A stretch of DNA of 64,000 nucleotides from assembly GCA_001567485.1 (NCBI GenBank), contig JZRA01000092.1:62001-126000 (forward strand), read 5' to 3'. Positions 17,483 to 29,949 of the stretch are shown piece by piece (position 1 is the first letter of the stretch; each line of letters starts with the position of its first letter). Source of the stretch: Chloroflexi bacterium OLB13. GTDB taxonomy: Bacteria > Chloroflexota > Anaerolineae > Aggregatilineales > Phototrophicaceae. The notes beneath the pieces are model-generated. The model worked only from the letters and a program-made list of their open reading frames with translations, did not search any database and was not told the origin of the DNA. Made by a program: the position numbers and the translations under genes.

Positions 17483-18205
17483 ATGCATGTCGACACCTTA
17501 ATCAGCCGCAGCAGACCTTTTCTTTCATGGGTCGTGGACTGGCAGAATTCCCTCAAGCCGGTTTCACTGCGTGATCTCGTGGCGGATGCTGGCCCCGACG
17601 CGGTTGGCCTTGTCAGCGTCGATGTCATCAAGGGATTCTGCTCGGTCGGCCCGTTGGCGTCTCCACGAATTGAGGGCATCATCGTACCGATCACCACGCT
17701 GTTCACGGACGCGTGGGCGCTCGGGGTGCGCAATATCGCGGTCACGCAGGACGCACACCCTGAGCACGCCATCGAGTTCGCCAGCTATGCGCCGCACTGC
17801 ATCCGCGGTACGGCAGAGGCCGAGACCGTCGATGCGTTTCGCTCGCTGCCCTTCTTCGACTCGATTCCGGTGTTCGAGAAGAACAGCATCAACAGCGCGT
17901 TCGCGACCGGCTTTCAGGCGTGGCTCGACACGCGCACGCACGTCAAGACGTGGATTGCCGTCGGCGACTGTACCGATCTATGCACCTACCAACTTGCGAT
18001 GCACCTGCGCTTATCGGCCAATCAGCATCAGCGTGCCGGCGTTCGGGTGATCGTGCCAGTCAACGCTGTGGATACGTATGACTTACCGGTCGCCGCGGCG
18101 CAGCAGATCGGCGCGACGCCACATGATGGCGATCTGCTTCACACTGTGTTCCTATATTCAATGATGCTGAATGGTATCGAAGTCGTGAGCGAGGTAACAG
18201 TCTGA
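17483..18205 (+). CDS. Isochorismatase-family hydrolase, nicotinamidase-like
   Basis: This 240-residue cysteine hydrolase has the features of nicotinamidase (nicotinamide to nicotinate): a catalytic Asp in SVDVIKGF, a metal site in TQDAHPEH, the YAPHCIRGTAEAE block, a Lys in FEKNSINSAF and the nucleophile Cys in GDCTDLCTYQ. The ATG at 17483 has AAGGA 7 bases upstream and is preferred to the ATG 15 bases earlier. A remnant of nicotinate phosphoribosyltransferase, the next enzyme of NAD salvage, lies 2.3 kb downstream on the other strand, which supports this reading. The stop overlaps the mtnA start by one base. Confidence 0.8.
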   Translation: MHVDTLISRSRPFLSWVVDWQNSLKPVSLRDLVADAGPDAVGLVSVDVIKGFCSVGPLASPRIEGIIVPITTLFTDAWALGVRNIAVTQDAHPEHAIEFASYAPHCIRGTAEAETVDAFRSLPFFDSIPVFEKNSINSAFATGFQAWLDTRTHVKTWIAVGDCTDLCTYQLAMHLRLSANQHQRAGVRVIVPVNAVDTYDLPVAAAQQIGATPHDGDLLHTVFLYSMMLNGIEVVSEVTV

Positions 18206-19248
18206 TGCGCACAGTCGATTGGGTAGGCGGAGTCGTACGCATGATTGACCAACGCGCGCTGCCGTGGTCATTCGAAACCGTGGACTTGGGCACGGTCGAG
18301 GAAGTCGCTGAGGCTATCACCAACATGACGGTGCGCGGCGCGCCGGCGATTGGCGTGTCGGCGGCGTTCGGGATGGCGTTGGCCGGGTTCACGAGCGCCG
18401 CGCGTTCACCCGAAGGCATCCGTGCCGACCTCGCGATGGCGGCCAATATGCTCAAGAACGCGCGTCCGACGGCGGTCAATCTGGCGTGGGCCGTCGATAC
18501 GATGCTCACGCTGGCCGATCAGCACGATTACCGAACCGCTGACGAATTCCGCCATGCGCTGATTGATGCGGCAAGGTCGATGGCAGACGCCGACGTTGAA
18601 ATCTGCAAGGCGATGGGCCGTCACGGCCGCGAACTGATCTCCGACGGCATGACCGTGCTGCATCACTGCAATACCGGGGCGCTGGCAGCGGTCGACTACG
18701 GCACCGCGCTGGGGGTGATCCGGGCCGCGCATGAGGCTGGCACGCGCTTTCACGTCTTCCTCGATGAGACCCGCCCACGGCTTCAGGGCGCGCGGCTGTC
18801 GGCATGGGAGCTGGAGCAGCAGGGGATCTCGTACGACATCCTGCCCGACACCGCCGCTGGTTTCTTCATGCAGCGCGGCGAGGTGCAGCTGGTGCTCGTC
18901 GGCGCGGATCGCGTCGCCGCGAACGGTGATTTCGCTAACAAGATCGGGACGTATCAGCTCGCCGTATTGGCGAAGGAGAACCGCATCCCGTTCTACACGG
19001 TCGCGCCAACATCGACCGTCGATCTATCGCTCGCAAGCGGCAGCGAAATTCCAATTGAGGAACGCAGCCCCGACGAGGTCACTCACCCGTATGGCAACAA
19101 GCTGGTGCCGGATCATTTCCGGGCGCGCAATCCGGCCTTCGATGTGACGCCCGCGCGCTACGTCTCCGGGATCGTCACCGAGCACGGGATCGCGCGGCCG
19201 CCGTTTACCGAGTCGCTGCAGAAGGCCGTCGCCGGGCAGCTACTCTGA
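18205..19248 (+). CDS. mtnA: S-methyl-5-thioribose-1-phosphate isomerase
   Basis: The enzyme converts methylthioribose 1-phosphate to methylthioribulose 1-phosphate in methionine salvage. The 347-residue protein has TVRGAPAIGV, the HHCNTGALAAVDYGTALG block with the catalytic Cys (C155), DETRPRLQGARL, and GADRVAANGDFANKIGT with the catalytic Asp (D235). The related aIF2B-like ribose-1,5-bisphosphate isomerases share the fold, but the motifs fit MtnA. It is translationally coupled to the nicotinamidase-like gene (TGATG). The last nine bases overlap the convergent ATPase gene. Confidence 0.93.
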   Translation: MRTVDWVGGVVRMIDQRALPWSFETVDLGTVEEVAEAITNMTVRGAPAIGVSAAFGMALAGFTSAARSPEGIRADLAMAANMLKNARPTAVNLAWAVDTMLTLADQHDYRTADEFRHALIDAARSMADADVEICKAMGRHGRELISDGMTVLHHCNTGALAAVDYGTALGVIRAAHEAGTRFHVFLDETRPRLQGARLSAWELEQQGISYDILPDTAAGFFMQRGEVQLVLVGADRVAANGDFANKIGTYQLAVLAKENRIPFYTVAPTSTVDLSLASGSEIPIEERSPDEVTHPYGNKLVPDHFRARNPAFDVTPARYVSGIVTEHGIARPPFTESLQKAVAGQLL

Positions 19249-20523
19249 CGGCTTCGTCCATGCCTCAGGGGGGAGGTCGAGCGCGTGCTGCGGCGTTCTG
19301 CCCGTTGGCTCCAGCCCGTTCCACCCCTGCCCTATCAGCTCGATCAGGCTGGAACTCCCCGCGTTATCGGTCTGCCACTCGCTGATCGCGACGATGGCAA
19401 GCCTGTCCTTACGCCGCCGCAGCGTGATGACGAACGGCAGCGCATCGAAGACGGCATGAGCCGGGTCGTCAGGGATCCCGGCGGCCTGCTTGGCGCGCAG
19501 CGTCAGCATAGACAGCGCCGGCGCGAGCCGTTTCGCCTCTGCTGTGCCGCGAAATGACCAAATCTGCCGGATCACGCTGGATGCGTTCAGCAGTGGAAGC
19601 ACAGCGGCCGGTTCATCCGCGCGGATTTCATCGACAACCAGCAGATCGCACGGGGTTTCCACCGCTGCTGCGGCTGTTTCTGCGAATGAGATCATCGGCC
19701 GGTCACCCTTCGGCCACTGCACGACGAACCGTTCCACGCCGTCCACCAGCGCGAGTTCACCGGCACGTTCCACCGACCGCACAGTGCGAGCGCCGGTCTC
19801 ACGCGCGAGCGCGCCGGCGAGCGTCGTTTTTCCACTGTCCGCCTCGCCGACCACCAACACTCCATGCGATGATCGGGCGATGGCTCGCAGCACCACCAAG
19901 ATCATCTCGCTATCTGCGAACGCGTCAAGCGCAATCGGCTTGGCGGGATGCAGCCGGATATACCCCTCTGGCCGGGATGCGGCCGGCGGCAGCACCAGAT
20001 TGAGGCACATGCGCCGCCCGAATGCCTCCAAGCCGACTTCATAGTACGGGCCGTGACCCAGCTCCGTATCGGCGTCGGTCAGCATCCGTTCCAACACCCG
20101 CTGCAAGCCCGCATGGTCTTCAAAGGCGCGGTCAGCAGGTTCCAAGTCGCCCAGCCCGGATCGCACCGCCGTCTTCTCGATCCCCTCGAACGTGACCGTC
20201 GAAACGGCCGGATCGGCAAGGAATGGGTCGAGGCCGCCGTATCCGAAGATTTCCGAATACACCTCGTCCATCAGCGCCGCCAGTTCCGCCTGCCCCAAAT
20301 CCGCCGACTCGACAGCAGTCACATACAGCACGGTGTCGCGCAGCAGTTTGAGGCGATCCGCACGGGTTCTCGCGGCGGCGACGTCGGGATGATCGCTGCC
20401 GAATTCGCGCATGAACTGATCGACTGCCCGTTCGACCAACGCGCGAATCGACATCATACGCGCGCCGTGCCGTGACGGCACCAGCCGAACCCCCTTGCTC
20501 CAACCCCGTTTTTCGTCGCTCAT
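19240..20523 (-). CDS. CpaF/VirB11-like secretion ATPase, orphan
   Basis: This 427-residue protein resembles the CpaF group of type II/IV secretion ATPases. An N-terminal all-alpha region includes YGGLDPFLADPAVSTVTFEG, the usual CpaF pattern of a final-domain start. A Walker A (GEADSGKTT, near residue 225) and a Walker B-like LLVVDEIRADE follow. It is more diverged than normal CpaF (the usual GGTGSGKTT is changed) and there are no tad/pil genes nearby. It begins 4 bases after the pseudogene remnant of pncB, so it may have been its operon partner. Its real role is unclear. Confidence 0.7.
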   Translation of the reverse strand: MSDEKRGWSKGVRLVPSRHGARMMSIRALVERAVDQFMREFGSDHPDVAAARTRADRLKLLRDTVLYVTAVESADLGQAELAALMDEVYSEIFGYGGLDPFLADPAVSTVTFEGIEKTAVRSGLGDLEPADRAFEDHAGLQRVLERMLTDADTELGHGPYYEVGLEAFGRRMCLNLVLPPAASRPEGYIRLHPAKPIALDAFADSEMILVVLRAIARSSHGVLVVGEADSGKTTLAGALARETGARTVRSVERAGELALVDGVERFVVQWPKGDRPMISFAETAAAAVETPCDLLVVDEIRADEPAAVLPLLNASSVIRQIWSFRGTAEAKRLAPALSMLTLRAKQAAGIPDDPAHAVFDALPFVITLRRRKDRLAIVAISEWQTDNAGSSSLIELIGQGWNGLEPTGRTPQHALDLPPEAWTKPSE

Positions 20524-20527
20524 GGGC

Positions 20528-20853
20528 CTACAACTCGCTCAAATCCACAGGACGCAGTTCTGCGTGCGCGCCCGCGCGGCGGCCCGCCTTCGCCACGTCG
20601 ACCCAACGCCCGTTCAACTTGGCGCGTGCGATATCCAGTGTGAAGTCCGTATTGGTCATCCGGTCATTGGTCATTATCGACGATCCGACTCCGTACATGT
20701 CGTACCCTGATCGGTCAAGCCCGCCAAAATCGCGATGGTGTTCTCGAAGTACTTGTCGCTGTACAGGCCGCGGCGAATCGCATCCATCGGAAGCGCCATG
20801 ACGTCCTGTGTGAGCCGATTCCCGTCGAAAAGTGTCATCCGCCGCCGTTCCAT
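20528..20853 (-). pseudogene. pncB: Nicotinate phosphoribosyltransferase remnant (large internal deletion and frame break)
   Basis: The minus strand keeps both ends of a nicotinate phosphoribosyltransferase but almost nothing between. From the ATG at 20853 one frame reads MERRRMTLFDGNRL and RRGLYSDKYFENT, the typical N-terminus, and stops at 20674. In another frame, from about 20735 to the stop at 20528, the typical C-terminus is read: GYDMYGVGSSIM, TNTDFTLDIARAKLNG and VDVAKAGRR. The join lies near 20715-20735. The family is normally 430-480 residues, so about 1 kb is missing and the two ends are out of frame. It cannot encode an active enzyme. A chimeric assembly join would give the same picture. 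Confidence 0.75.
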
Positions 20854-20868
20854 AACCAGTATTGCTCA

Positions 20869-20896
20869 TAGACGTATGCCGTCGTTAGATTATAAT
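20869..20896 (+). promoter_or_regulatory. Promoter of the adenosine kinase-like gene
   Basis: TAGACG (20869-20874), 16 bp, then a perfect TATAAT (20891-20896). It lies just upstream of the divergent pncB remnant and 45 bases before the start codon at 20942. The same TAGAC-16-TATAAT layout is seen before rmd. Confidence 0.6.
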
Positions 20897-20941
20897 CCCC
20901 GTGTTTCGCGCGGCATTACCGGAAACCACGGACACCCCCAA

Positions 20942-23211
<2,270 letters not shown>

Positions 23212-23233
23212 TCTGCATCGTGAAGGAGGGACC

Positions 23234-25711
23234 ATGCGAGCATTTCGGTTTTTAGTGTTGGCCGTCGCAGCGCTGTTGTTGGCGCTGCCAATCGGCGTTT
23301 CCGCTCAGGACGCAGGCGCGAAAGTTCGGCTCGTCCACGTCATTCCGGCCGTCGCCGGTCTTGACGTCTATATCAACGGCAACTTGACCGCCTCGAACTT
23401 GGGTTACGGTCAGTCAACCGATTATGTCGATACGCCTGCTGCCGATCTCACCGTGCGCGTCACGCTGGCAGGTGTCAGCAGCACGTTGTGGGAACAGGTC
23501 GTGCCGGCATCGGCCAACAGCGCGCTCACGCTGATCGCGTCGTCGACCGATCCGCTCACGTTTGATGTCTTCGAGGACTCGCTGGCTGAGGTCAGCCTCG
23601 CGACCACACGCTTCATGGTGATCCACGCCGTGAACGGCGCGCCGAACGTCGACGTCATCGCCGAAGGCCAGACCATCGCGACCGGCCTACCCTATCGCGG
23701 CTTCCTGAATACGATCGACGTGCCGGTGAACACTTACACCTTCACGGTCGTTCCAGAGGGCGGCAGCAGCGACGCACCGTTCATCCCACCGACTTCGGCC
23801 GCGTTGGCCGGTCGCACGTCGCACATGCTCGTGCTGTATGGGCCGGCGACAGCGCCCTCGACGCTCTTGCTCAAGGCGCCTGTCGAAGTGGCTGGAGATG
23901 TCGGATTTGTCCGTGTGAGCCACGGCGCAGACGGCGCTCCGAACGTCGATGTGCTGTTTAACGGTGATCTTGTGGTGCCGGGGCTGGCGTTCGGCGAGTC
24001 CAGCGTTCACGTTCCGGTCGAAGCCGGCAGCTACACCGCAACACTGCGCGTTGCTGGGGGCGGCTCTGAGATCACGACCGCGGACGTAGAGGTCGTGGCA
24101 GGGGGCGCGCAAACGGTCGCCGCTGTCGGATCGCTCGACGACCTGCGCGTTGCGGCGTTTACCGACACGATCGACGCCGTGGCGCCTCGCAGCACGGTGG
24201 TCAGCCTCATCAATGGCATCGCCGGATCGATGGTATCCCTGACGCTGGAAGACGGCACGTCGATCGCGTCCGGTCTGGCGTTTGGCGAGGCGAGCGCAGC
24301 GGTGACTCTGTCTCCGTCACGCCAAGCCCTAACGATGTCGGTCGCCGTCGGTGAAGTCGCGGCGGATATCAACATCCCCGCGATCGCGTTCTACGGCGGC
24401 ACGTATGTCAACTTGGTCGCGGTGCGCGAAGGCAGTTCGTTCGGTCTGGACGTCAGCTCGACCGGCCTCGCAGTGGCGATGAACAGCGCGCCGGGCGCGG
24501 CCGACACGCTCGCGTCGGTGGAGCCGACCGCGCTCCCGACCACGGTTGCGGTCGCTCAACCAACTGCCGCCCCGCAGTCCGCCGCGCCGACCGCCCAATC
24601 TATCGTGACAGCGCCGACCGTGCCGTCGCTTCCGACCGCGCGTGTCGTGCTCGATCCCGGCGCGAACTTGCAGCTTCGCGAGTATCCGCGCGCGGACGCC
24701 CGTTCGCTGGGCTTGGCCCCATCTGGCACGGTCTTCACCGTCAACGGCCGCGTTGGCGCGCCCATCGACATCCTGACCGGCAACGTGATCCCGCTTCCGG
24801 ACGGCACCGACTGGGTCGACCCGGTAGCGCTGCTGACCGAACAGAATCAGGACTTGGAAGCATCCGACACATGGATCAACGTGTCGCTGGCGACAGCCGA
24901 TGGCGAGGTCAATGCGTGGGTCAATGCGCTGTATGTCGATCTGCGTAACCCGCGCGGTGAACGCCAGCAGCTGCGCGACCTGCCGACCATCCCGCAAAAT
25001 CAACCCGGCAGCAGCACCGGCACTATCGTCGCTACGCCGGCCCCGCCGGAAAACTTCGCTCGCGCGGTCGTGTTCAACCTCGATCCGGGCGTTGGGCTGA
25101 ACATCCGCCGTACAGCGGAATCGAGCGGTGAAGTGCTCGGCCGCATGGAATCAGGACAGAACGCGCGTCTGGTCGGCATCGGCCAGTCGGGCGAGTGGGC
25201 ATTTGTTGAGTTCGAACCGGCCGAAGGCGGCACGATCTCCGGGTGGGCAGGAATGCTCTACCTCCGGTACGAGTATCGCGGCCGTTCTGTGACGCTGGAC
25301 GAGGTTCGCGCGCTGAATCTCCTCACGGAAGTTGACGAGGCGACACGCCGCGGCTCTGTCACTGCAGGCGCGCCGCCGCTCGTGCAGCCCACGCAAGACC
25401 CGCTGCGCGGCGTTAACGTCGCGACGGTAGTCGGGTTGGATGCCGGTGTCAGCCTCAACCTGCGCCGCACGCCATCGGTCGATGCCGAGGTGCTGACTCA
25501 AGTACCGCTGGGCGCGCAGGTTCGCGTGCTGAGCCGCAGCGGTTCCGACGCGTGGCTCGAGGTCGAGTTCGACGGGCTTGTCGGCTGGGTGGCTTCGCTG
25601 TATACGACATTGTCGTTCAACGGCCGGCCGATCAGCATCACCGATATCCCGGTCAACACGACGTTCAACGCGACCGCAACGCCGACGCCAACCGCGACGC
25701 CTGCGCCTTAG
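23234..25711 (+). CDS. Secreted multidomain protein: four DUF4397-like repeats and three SH3b-like domains
   Basis: This 825-residue secreted protein has a Sec signal peptide (cut near SAQDAG, residue 26). Four DUF4397-like units (starting near residues 30, 128, 222 and 318) share the pattern VRxxHxxxGAPxVDVxxNG and a GLxFG turn. A Pro/Thr/Ala linker follows (about 420-470), then three bacterial SH3-like domains with the LNxRxxP core (around 475, 615 and 735). The tail is Thr/Pro rich. SH3b domains often bind cell wall. No enzyme motif is seen, so an extracellular structural or binding role is likely. GAAGGAGG precedes the ATG. A strong terminator follows. Confidence 0.8.
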   Translation: MRAFRFLVLAVAALLLALPIGVSAQDAGAKVRLVHVIPAVAGLDVYINGNLTASNLGYGQSTDYVDTPAADLTVRVTLAGVSSTLWEQVVPASANSALTLIASSTDPLTFDVFEDSLAEVSLATTRFMVIHAVNGAPNVDVIAEGQTIATGLPYRGFLNTIDVPVNTYTFTVVPEGGSSDAPFIPPTSAALAGRTSHMLVLYGPATAPSTLLLKAPVEVAGDVGFVRVSHGADGAPNVDVLFNGDLVVPGLAFGESSVHVPVEAGSYTATLRVAGGGSEITTADVEVVAGGAQTVAAVGSLDDLRVAAFTDTIDAVAPRSTVVSLINGIAGSMVSLTLEDGTSIASGLAFGEASAAVTLSPSRQALTMSVAVGEVAADINIPAIAFYGGTYVNLVAVREGSSFGLDVSSTGLAVAMNSAPGAADTLASVEPTALPTTVAVAQPTAAPQSAAPTAQSIVTAPTVPSLPTARVVLDPGANLQLREYPRADARSLGLAPSGTVFTVNGRVGAPIDILTGNVIPLPDGTDWVDPVALLTEQNQDLEASDTWINVSLATADGEVNAWVNALYVDLRNPRGERQQLRDLPTIPQNQPGSSTGTIVATPAPPENFARAVVFNLDPGVGLNIRRTAESSGEVLGRMESGQNARLVGIGQSGEWAFVEFEPAEGGTISGWAGMLYLRYEYRGRSVTLDEVRALNLLTEVDEATRRGSVTAGAPPLVQPTQDPLRGVNVATVVGLDAGVSLNLRRTPSVDAEVLTQVPLGAQVRVLSRSGSDAWLEVEFDGLVGWVASLYTTLSFNGRPISITDIPVNTTFNATATPTPTATPAP

Positions 25712-25733
25712 TGCGGCTGCGTCATCGCAATGC

Positions 25734-25768
25734 ACACGCCCCTGCTGAAATCGGCCGGGGCGTGTTTT
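25734..25768 (+). terminator. Intrinsic terminator after the DUF4397/SH3b gene
   Basis: A perfect 9-bp stem ACACGCCCC/GGGGCGTGT with a 14-base loop is followed by TTTT. It lies 22 bases after the stop codon at 25711. Confidence 0.85.
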
Positions 25769-25784
25769 GTTGTATTGACATTGC

Positions 25785-25814
25785 GTGACAGGTTCCGGCG
25801 CACTCTGGTATATT
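25785..25814 (+). promoter_or_regulatory. Promoter of the DUF4397 lipoprotein gene
   Basis: GTGACA (25785-25790) and TATATT (25809-25814) are 18 bp apart, directly after the preceding terminator and 33 bases before the start codon. Confidence 0.55.
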
Positions 25815-25846
25815 GAGCGTGGATTGCGCATCAAGGGGGCTGCTGC

Positions 25847-27955
25847 ATGAGGAACTTGCCGGGCATCGTGGCCGTGCTCTGTATCATGATCTTAGCCGCG
25901 TGCCAGCCCGCCGCACCGCAGGCGCTGCCGACGGCTGAACCCTCCGCGCCGCCGACCGCGATACCGGCAGCGGCGACACCTACCCCGACGCCCTATGTAC
26001 GACCCACGCCCCGTCCGACTTCCGTGTTTGGCTCGAACATCTCCGCCATGACACGCACCGGCTCGCTGCGCCTGATTCACGCAGCGCCCGATGCCGGGAC
26101 ACTGGATGCGCGTCTCGCGGGCGATTCGCTGCTGAACGGCCTCGGATTTGGCCGGGCCAGCAGTATCACGCCGGTGATCCCCGGCACGTACACATTGGAA
26201 ATCCGGACGCGCGCGCAAGAGGGCGACGAGCCGCTGGCATTGGTTGATATCGAGTTCTTGCCGGGACAGATTATTGATGCCGTGGTGGTTCCAGATGACG
26301 CCGGTGCGCTGCATATCGAGCATTTCGACGTCACACAGCCGCGCCTCTCGGAAGAACAAGCGTCTGTACGCTTCGTCCACGCGATGCCCGGCATCGGCGA
26401 TATTCAGGTTCGCGCAGGGGCCAGTAGCAGCGTTCTCAAGCTGGGCGAGGTCAGCGATGGCCTTGTGATCCCCGGCCAAGAGCTGATCTTTACCGTCATC
26501 AACGACGCGGAAGAAATCTTCAACGATACGCTGCGCGTCCGGCCGCTGACCAGCACGATCGCGGTCGTCACCGGCCCGCGTGAGCGTCCCCTACTATATA
26601 CCTTCGAGGCGCCGGTGCCCGGTCAGTTCGGGCTTCGTGTGATCAACTTGAGCACCGAGGCGCGCGAAGTCGATGTTTACTTGACCGGCGAACTTCTAAC
26701 GGGCGGCCTCGCGCCGAATGTCGCCACCGACCGCGTCAGCTATCCTTCCGGCCAGTACCGGCTCAGTGTGTATTCGGCAGGGGCAGACCTCGGCGCGTCC
26801 AGCCCGTATATCGCTTCACAGCCCGTAACCGCTCGGCCCGGCTCGATTGTGACCCTCGCACTCTTTGGCCCGGTCGCAGACATGCGCTGGGTGTGGATCG
26901 AAGAGGATCTCTCGGCTGTGCCACAGGGCAAGTCGCGGGTGGTGTTCGTCAACGCGGCCGCCGGTTCACGGGCGATTCGCCCCGGTGTCGGGACATCGGA
27001 ATTGGCGGATGTCGGCGCCGTCCCTCTCGGTGGCGTGAGCGGCCCTGCCTTACTTGATGCTGGTTCAACCCGCTTCTTCTTCCGTGGCGACAGCATGGAG
27101 AGCGATATTGTCCAGCTTGCCGAGGATGTCACAGTCCCAAGCGGGCAGAGCATTATCTTCTTCGTGACCGGCGCTGACGATCAACCGGTCTTAGTTGATG
27201 AGCAGGTCTCCGTCGATGAAACGCTGTCGACCGAGACAGGCCAGCCCATCGAGAGCGATTATCTCGTCCGGTTCGTCAATATCATGGTGTCACAGCAAGG
27301 CATCGACCTCTATGTCGAGGGCAAGCTCGCACTCACCGACCTCGACTACGCGATCAGCAGCGAGCCTGTGGAAGTGTTCGGCAATTCGCTCGGACTGTCG
27401 GCGAGGCTGCCAGCCGGCGGCGCGACACTCGTCGATACACGTTTCGCGCTCGGCGATCCCGGTGAGTACACGGTGGTGATCTTCGGCACGGTCGAGAACG
27501 GCATCAACGCGCGCATCATCGAAGACGGCGACCTTTCGTTCACGTCTGACGATCCACGCGTGCGTTTGATCAACCTCACGCAAAGCTCTACCGAACTATA
27601 CGGATTGGGATTCGCCGTCAAACCGCCCCAGATCGTCGGCGGGCCGACCGCAACACCGACGCCTGAGCCATCGCCGACACCAGAAGTCCCGAACGAGTTT
27701 GAGGGCGGGCGCGCGCGTCTCCCAATTGGCGTGTTCGTGTCGGTCGTCGGCATCGCCGAAGGGAAGGCATCGATCCAAACGCCAACCACGACCGAATCGA
27801 TCATCTACGTCATCGATCAGGAGAACGGCGTGCTGGGCATCCTTGATGGCGCGGTGCTCGAACCGGGCAGGCACACCGACATCTTCGTCTTCGAATATCG
27901 CACAGCCGCCACCACAGAAGTTCAGATCGTGCCGGTCGTGCGCTCTGCCCCTTAG
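25847..27955 (+). CDS. DUF4397-repeat lipoprotein
   Basis: This 702-residue lipoprotein has the lipobox LAAC (Cys near residue 19), then a Pro/Thr linker rich in TPTPTP up to about residue 60. The rest is mostly DUF4397-like beta units, starting near SLRLIHAAPDAG, ASVRFVHAMPGIG, FGLRVINLSTEA, SRVVFVNAAAG and LVRFVNIMVSQQG. A second Thr/Pro linker near residue 605 leads to a separate C-terminal beta domain. It has no recognisable catalytic motif. It follows the related gene at 23234 but has its own promoter and an AAGGGGG site before ATG. Likely a surface-displayed binding or structural protein. Confidence 0.8.
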   Translation: MRNLPGIVAVLCIMILAACQPAAPQALPTAEPSAPPTAIPAAATPTPTPYVRPTPRPTSVFGSNISAMTRTGSLRLIHAAPDAGTLDARLAGDSLLNGLGFGRASSITPVIPGTYTLEIRTRAQEGDEPLALVDIEFLPGQIIDAVVVPDDAGALHIEHFDVTQPRLSEEQASVRFVHAMPGIGDIQVRAGASSSVLKLGEVSDGLVIPGQELIFTVINDAEEIFNDTLRVRPLTSTIAVVTGPRERPLLYTFEAPVPGQFGLRVINLSTEAREVDVYLTGELLTGGLAPNVATDRVSYPSGQYRLSVYSAGADLGASSPYIASQPVTARPGSIVTLALFGPVADMRWVWIEEDLSAVPQGKSRVVFVNAAAGSRAIRPGVGTSELADVGAVPLGGVSGPALLDAGSTRFFFRGDSMESDIVQLAEDVTVPSGQSIIFFVTGADDQPVLVDEQVSVDETLSTETGQPIESDYLVRFVNIMVSQQGIDLYVEGKLALTDLDYAISSEPVEVFGNSLGLSARLPAGGATLVDTRFALGDPGEYTVVIFGTVENGINARIIEDGDLSFTSDDPRVRLINLTQSSTELYGLGFAVKPPQIVGGPTATPTPEPSPTPEVPNEFEGGRARLPIGVFVSVVGIAEGKASIQTPTTTESIIYVIDQENGVLGILDGAVLEPGRHTDIFVFEYRTAATTEVQIVPVVRSAP

Positions 27956-27958
27956 GAC

Positions 27959-27986
27959 TAGACCGCGCGTGGTCAGCCGCTATAAT
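27959..27986 (+). promoter_or_regulatory. Promoter of rmd-gmd
   Basis: TAGACC (27959-27964), 16 bp, then TATAAT (27981-27986). Transcription would begin near 27993, which bears on the choice of the rmd start codon. Confidence 0.6.
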
Positions 27987-28021
27987 CGCCGCGTGTGATT
28001 TCTCCGGGGACAGGACAGACT

Positions 28022-29943
<1,922 letters not shown>

Positions 29944-29949
29944 GCCCGG

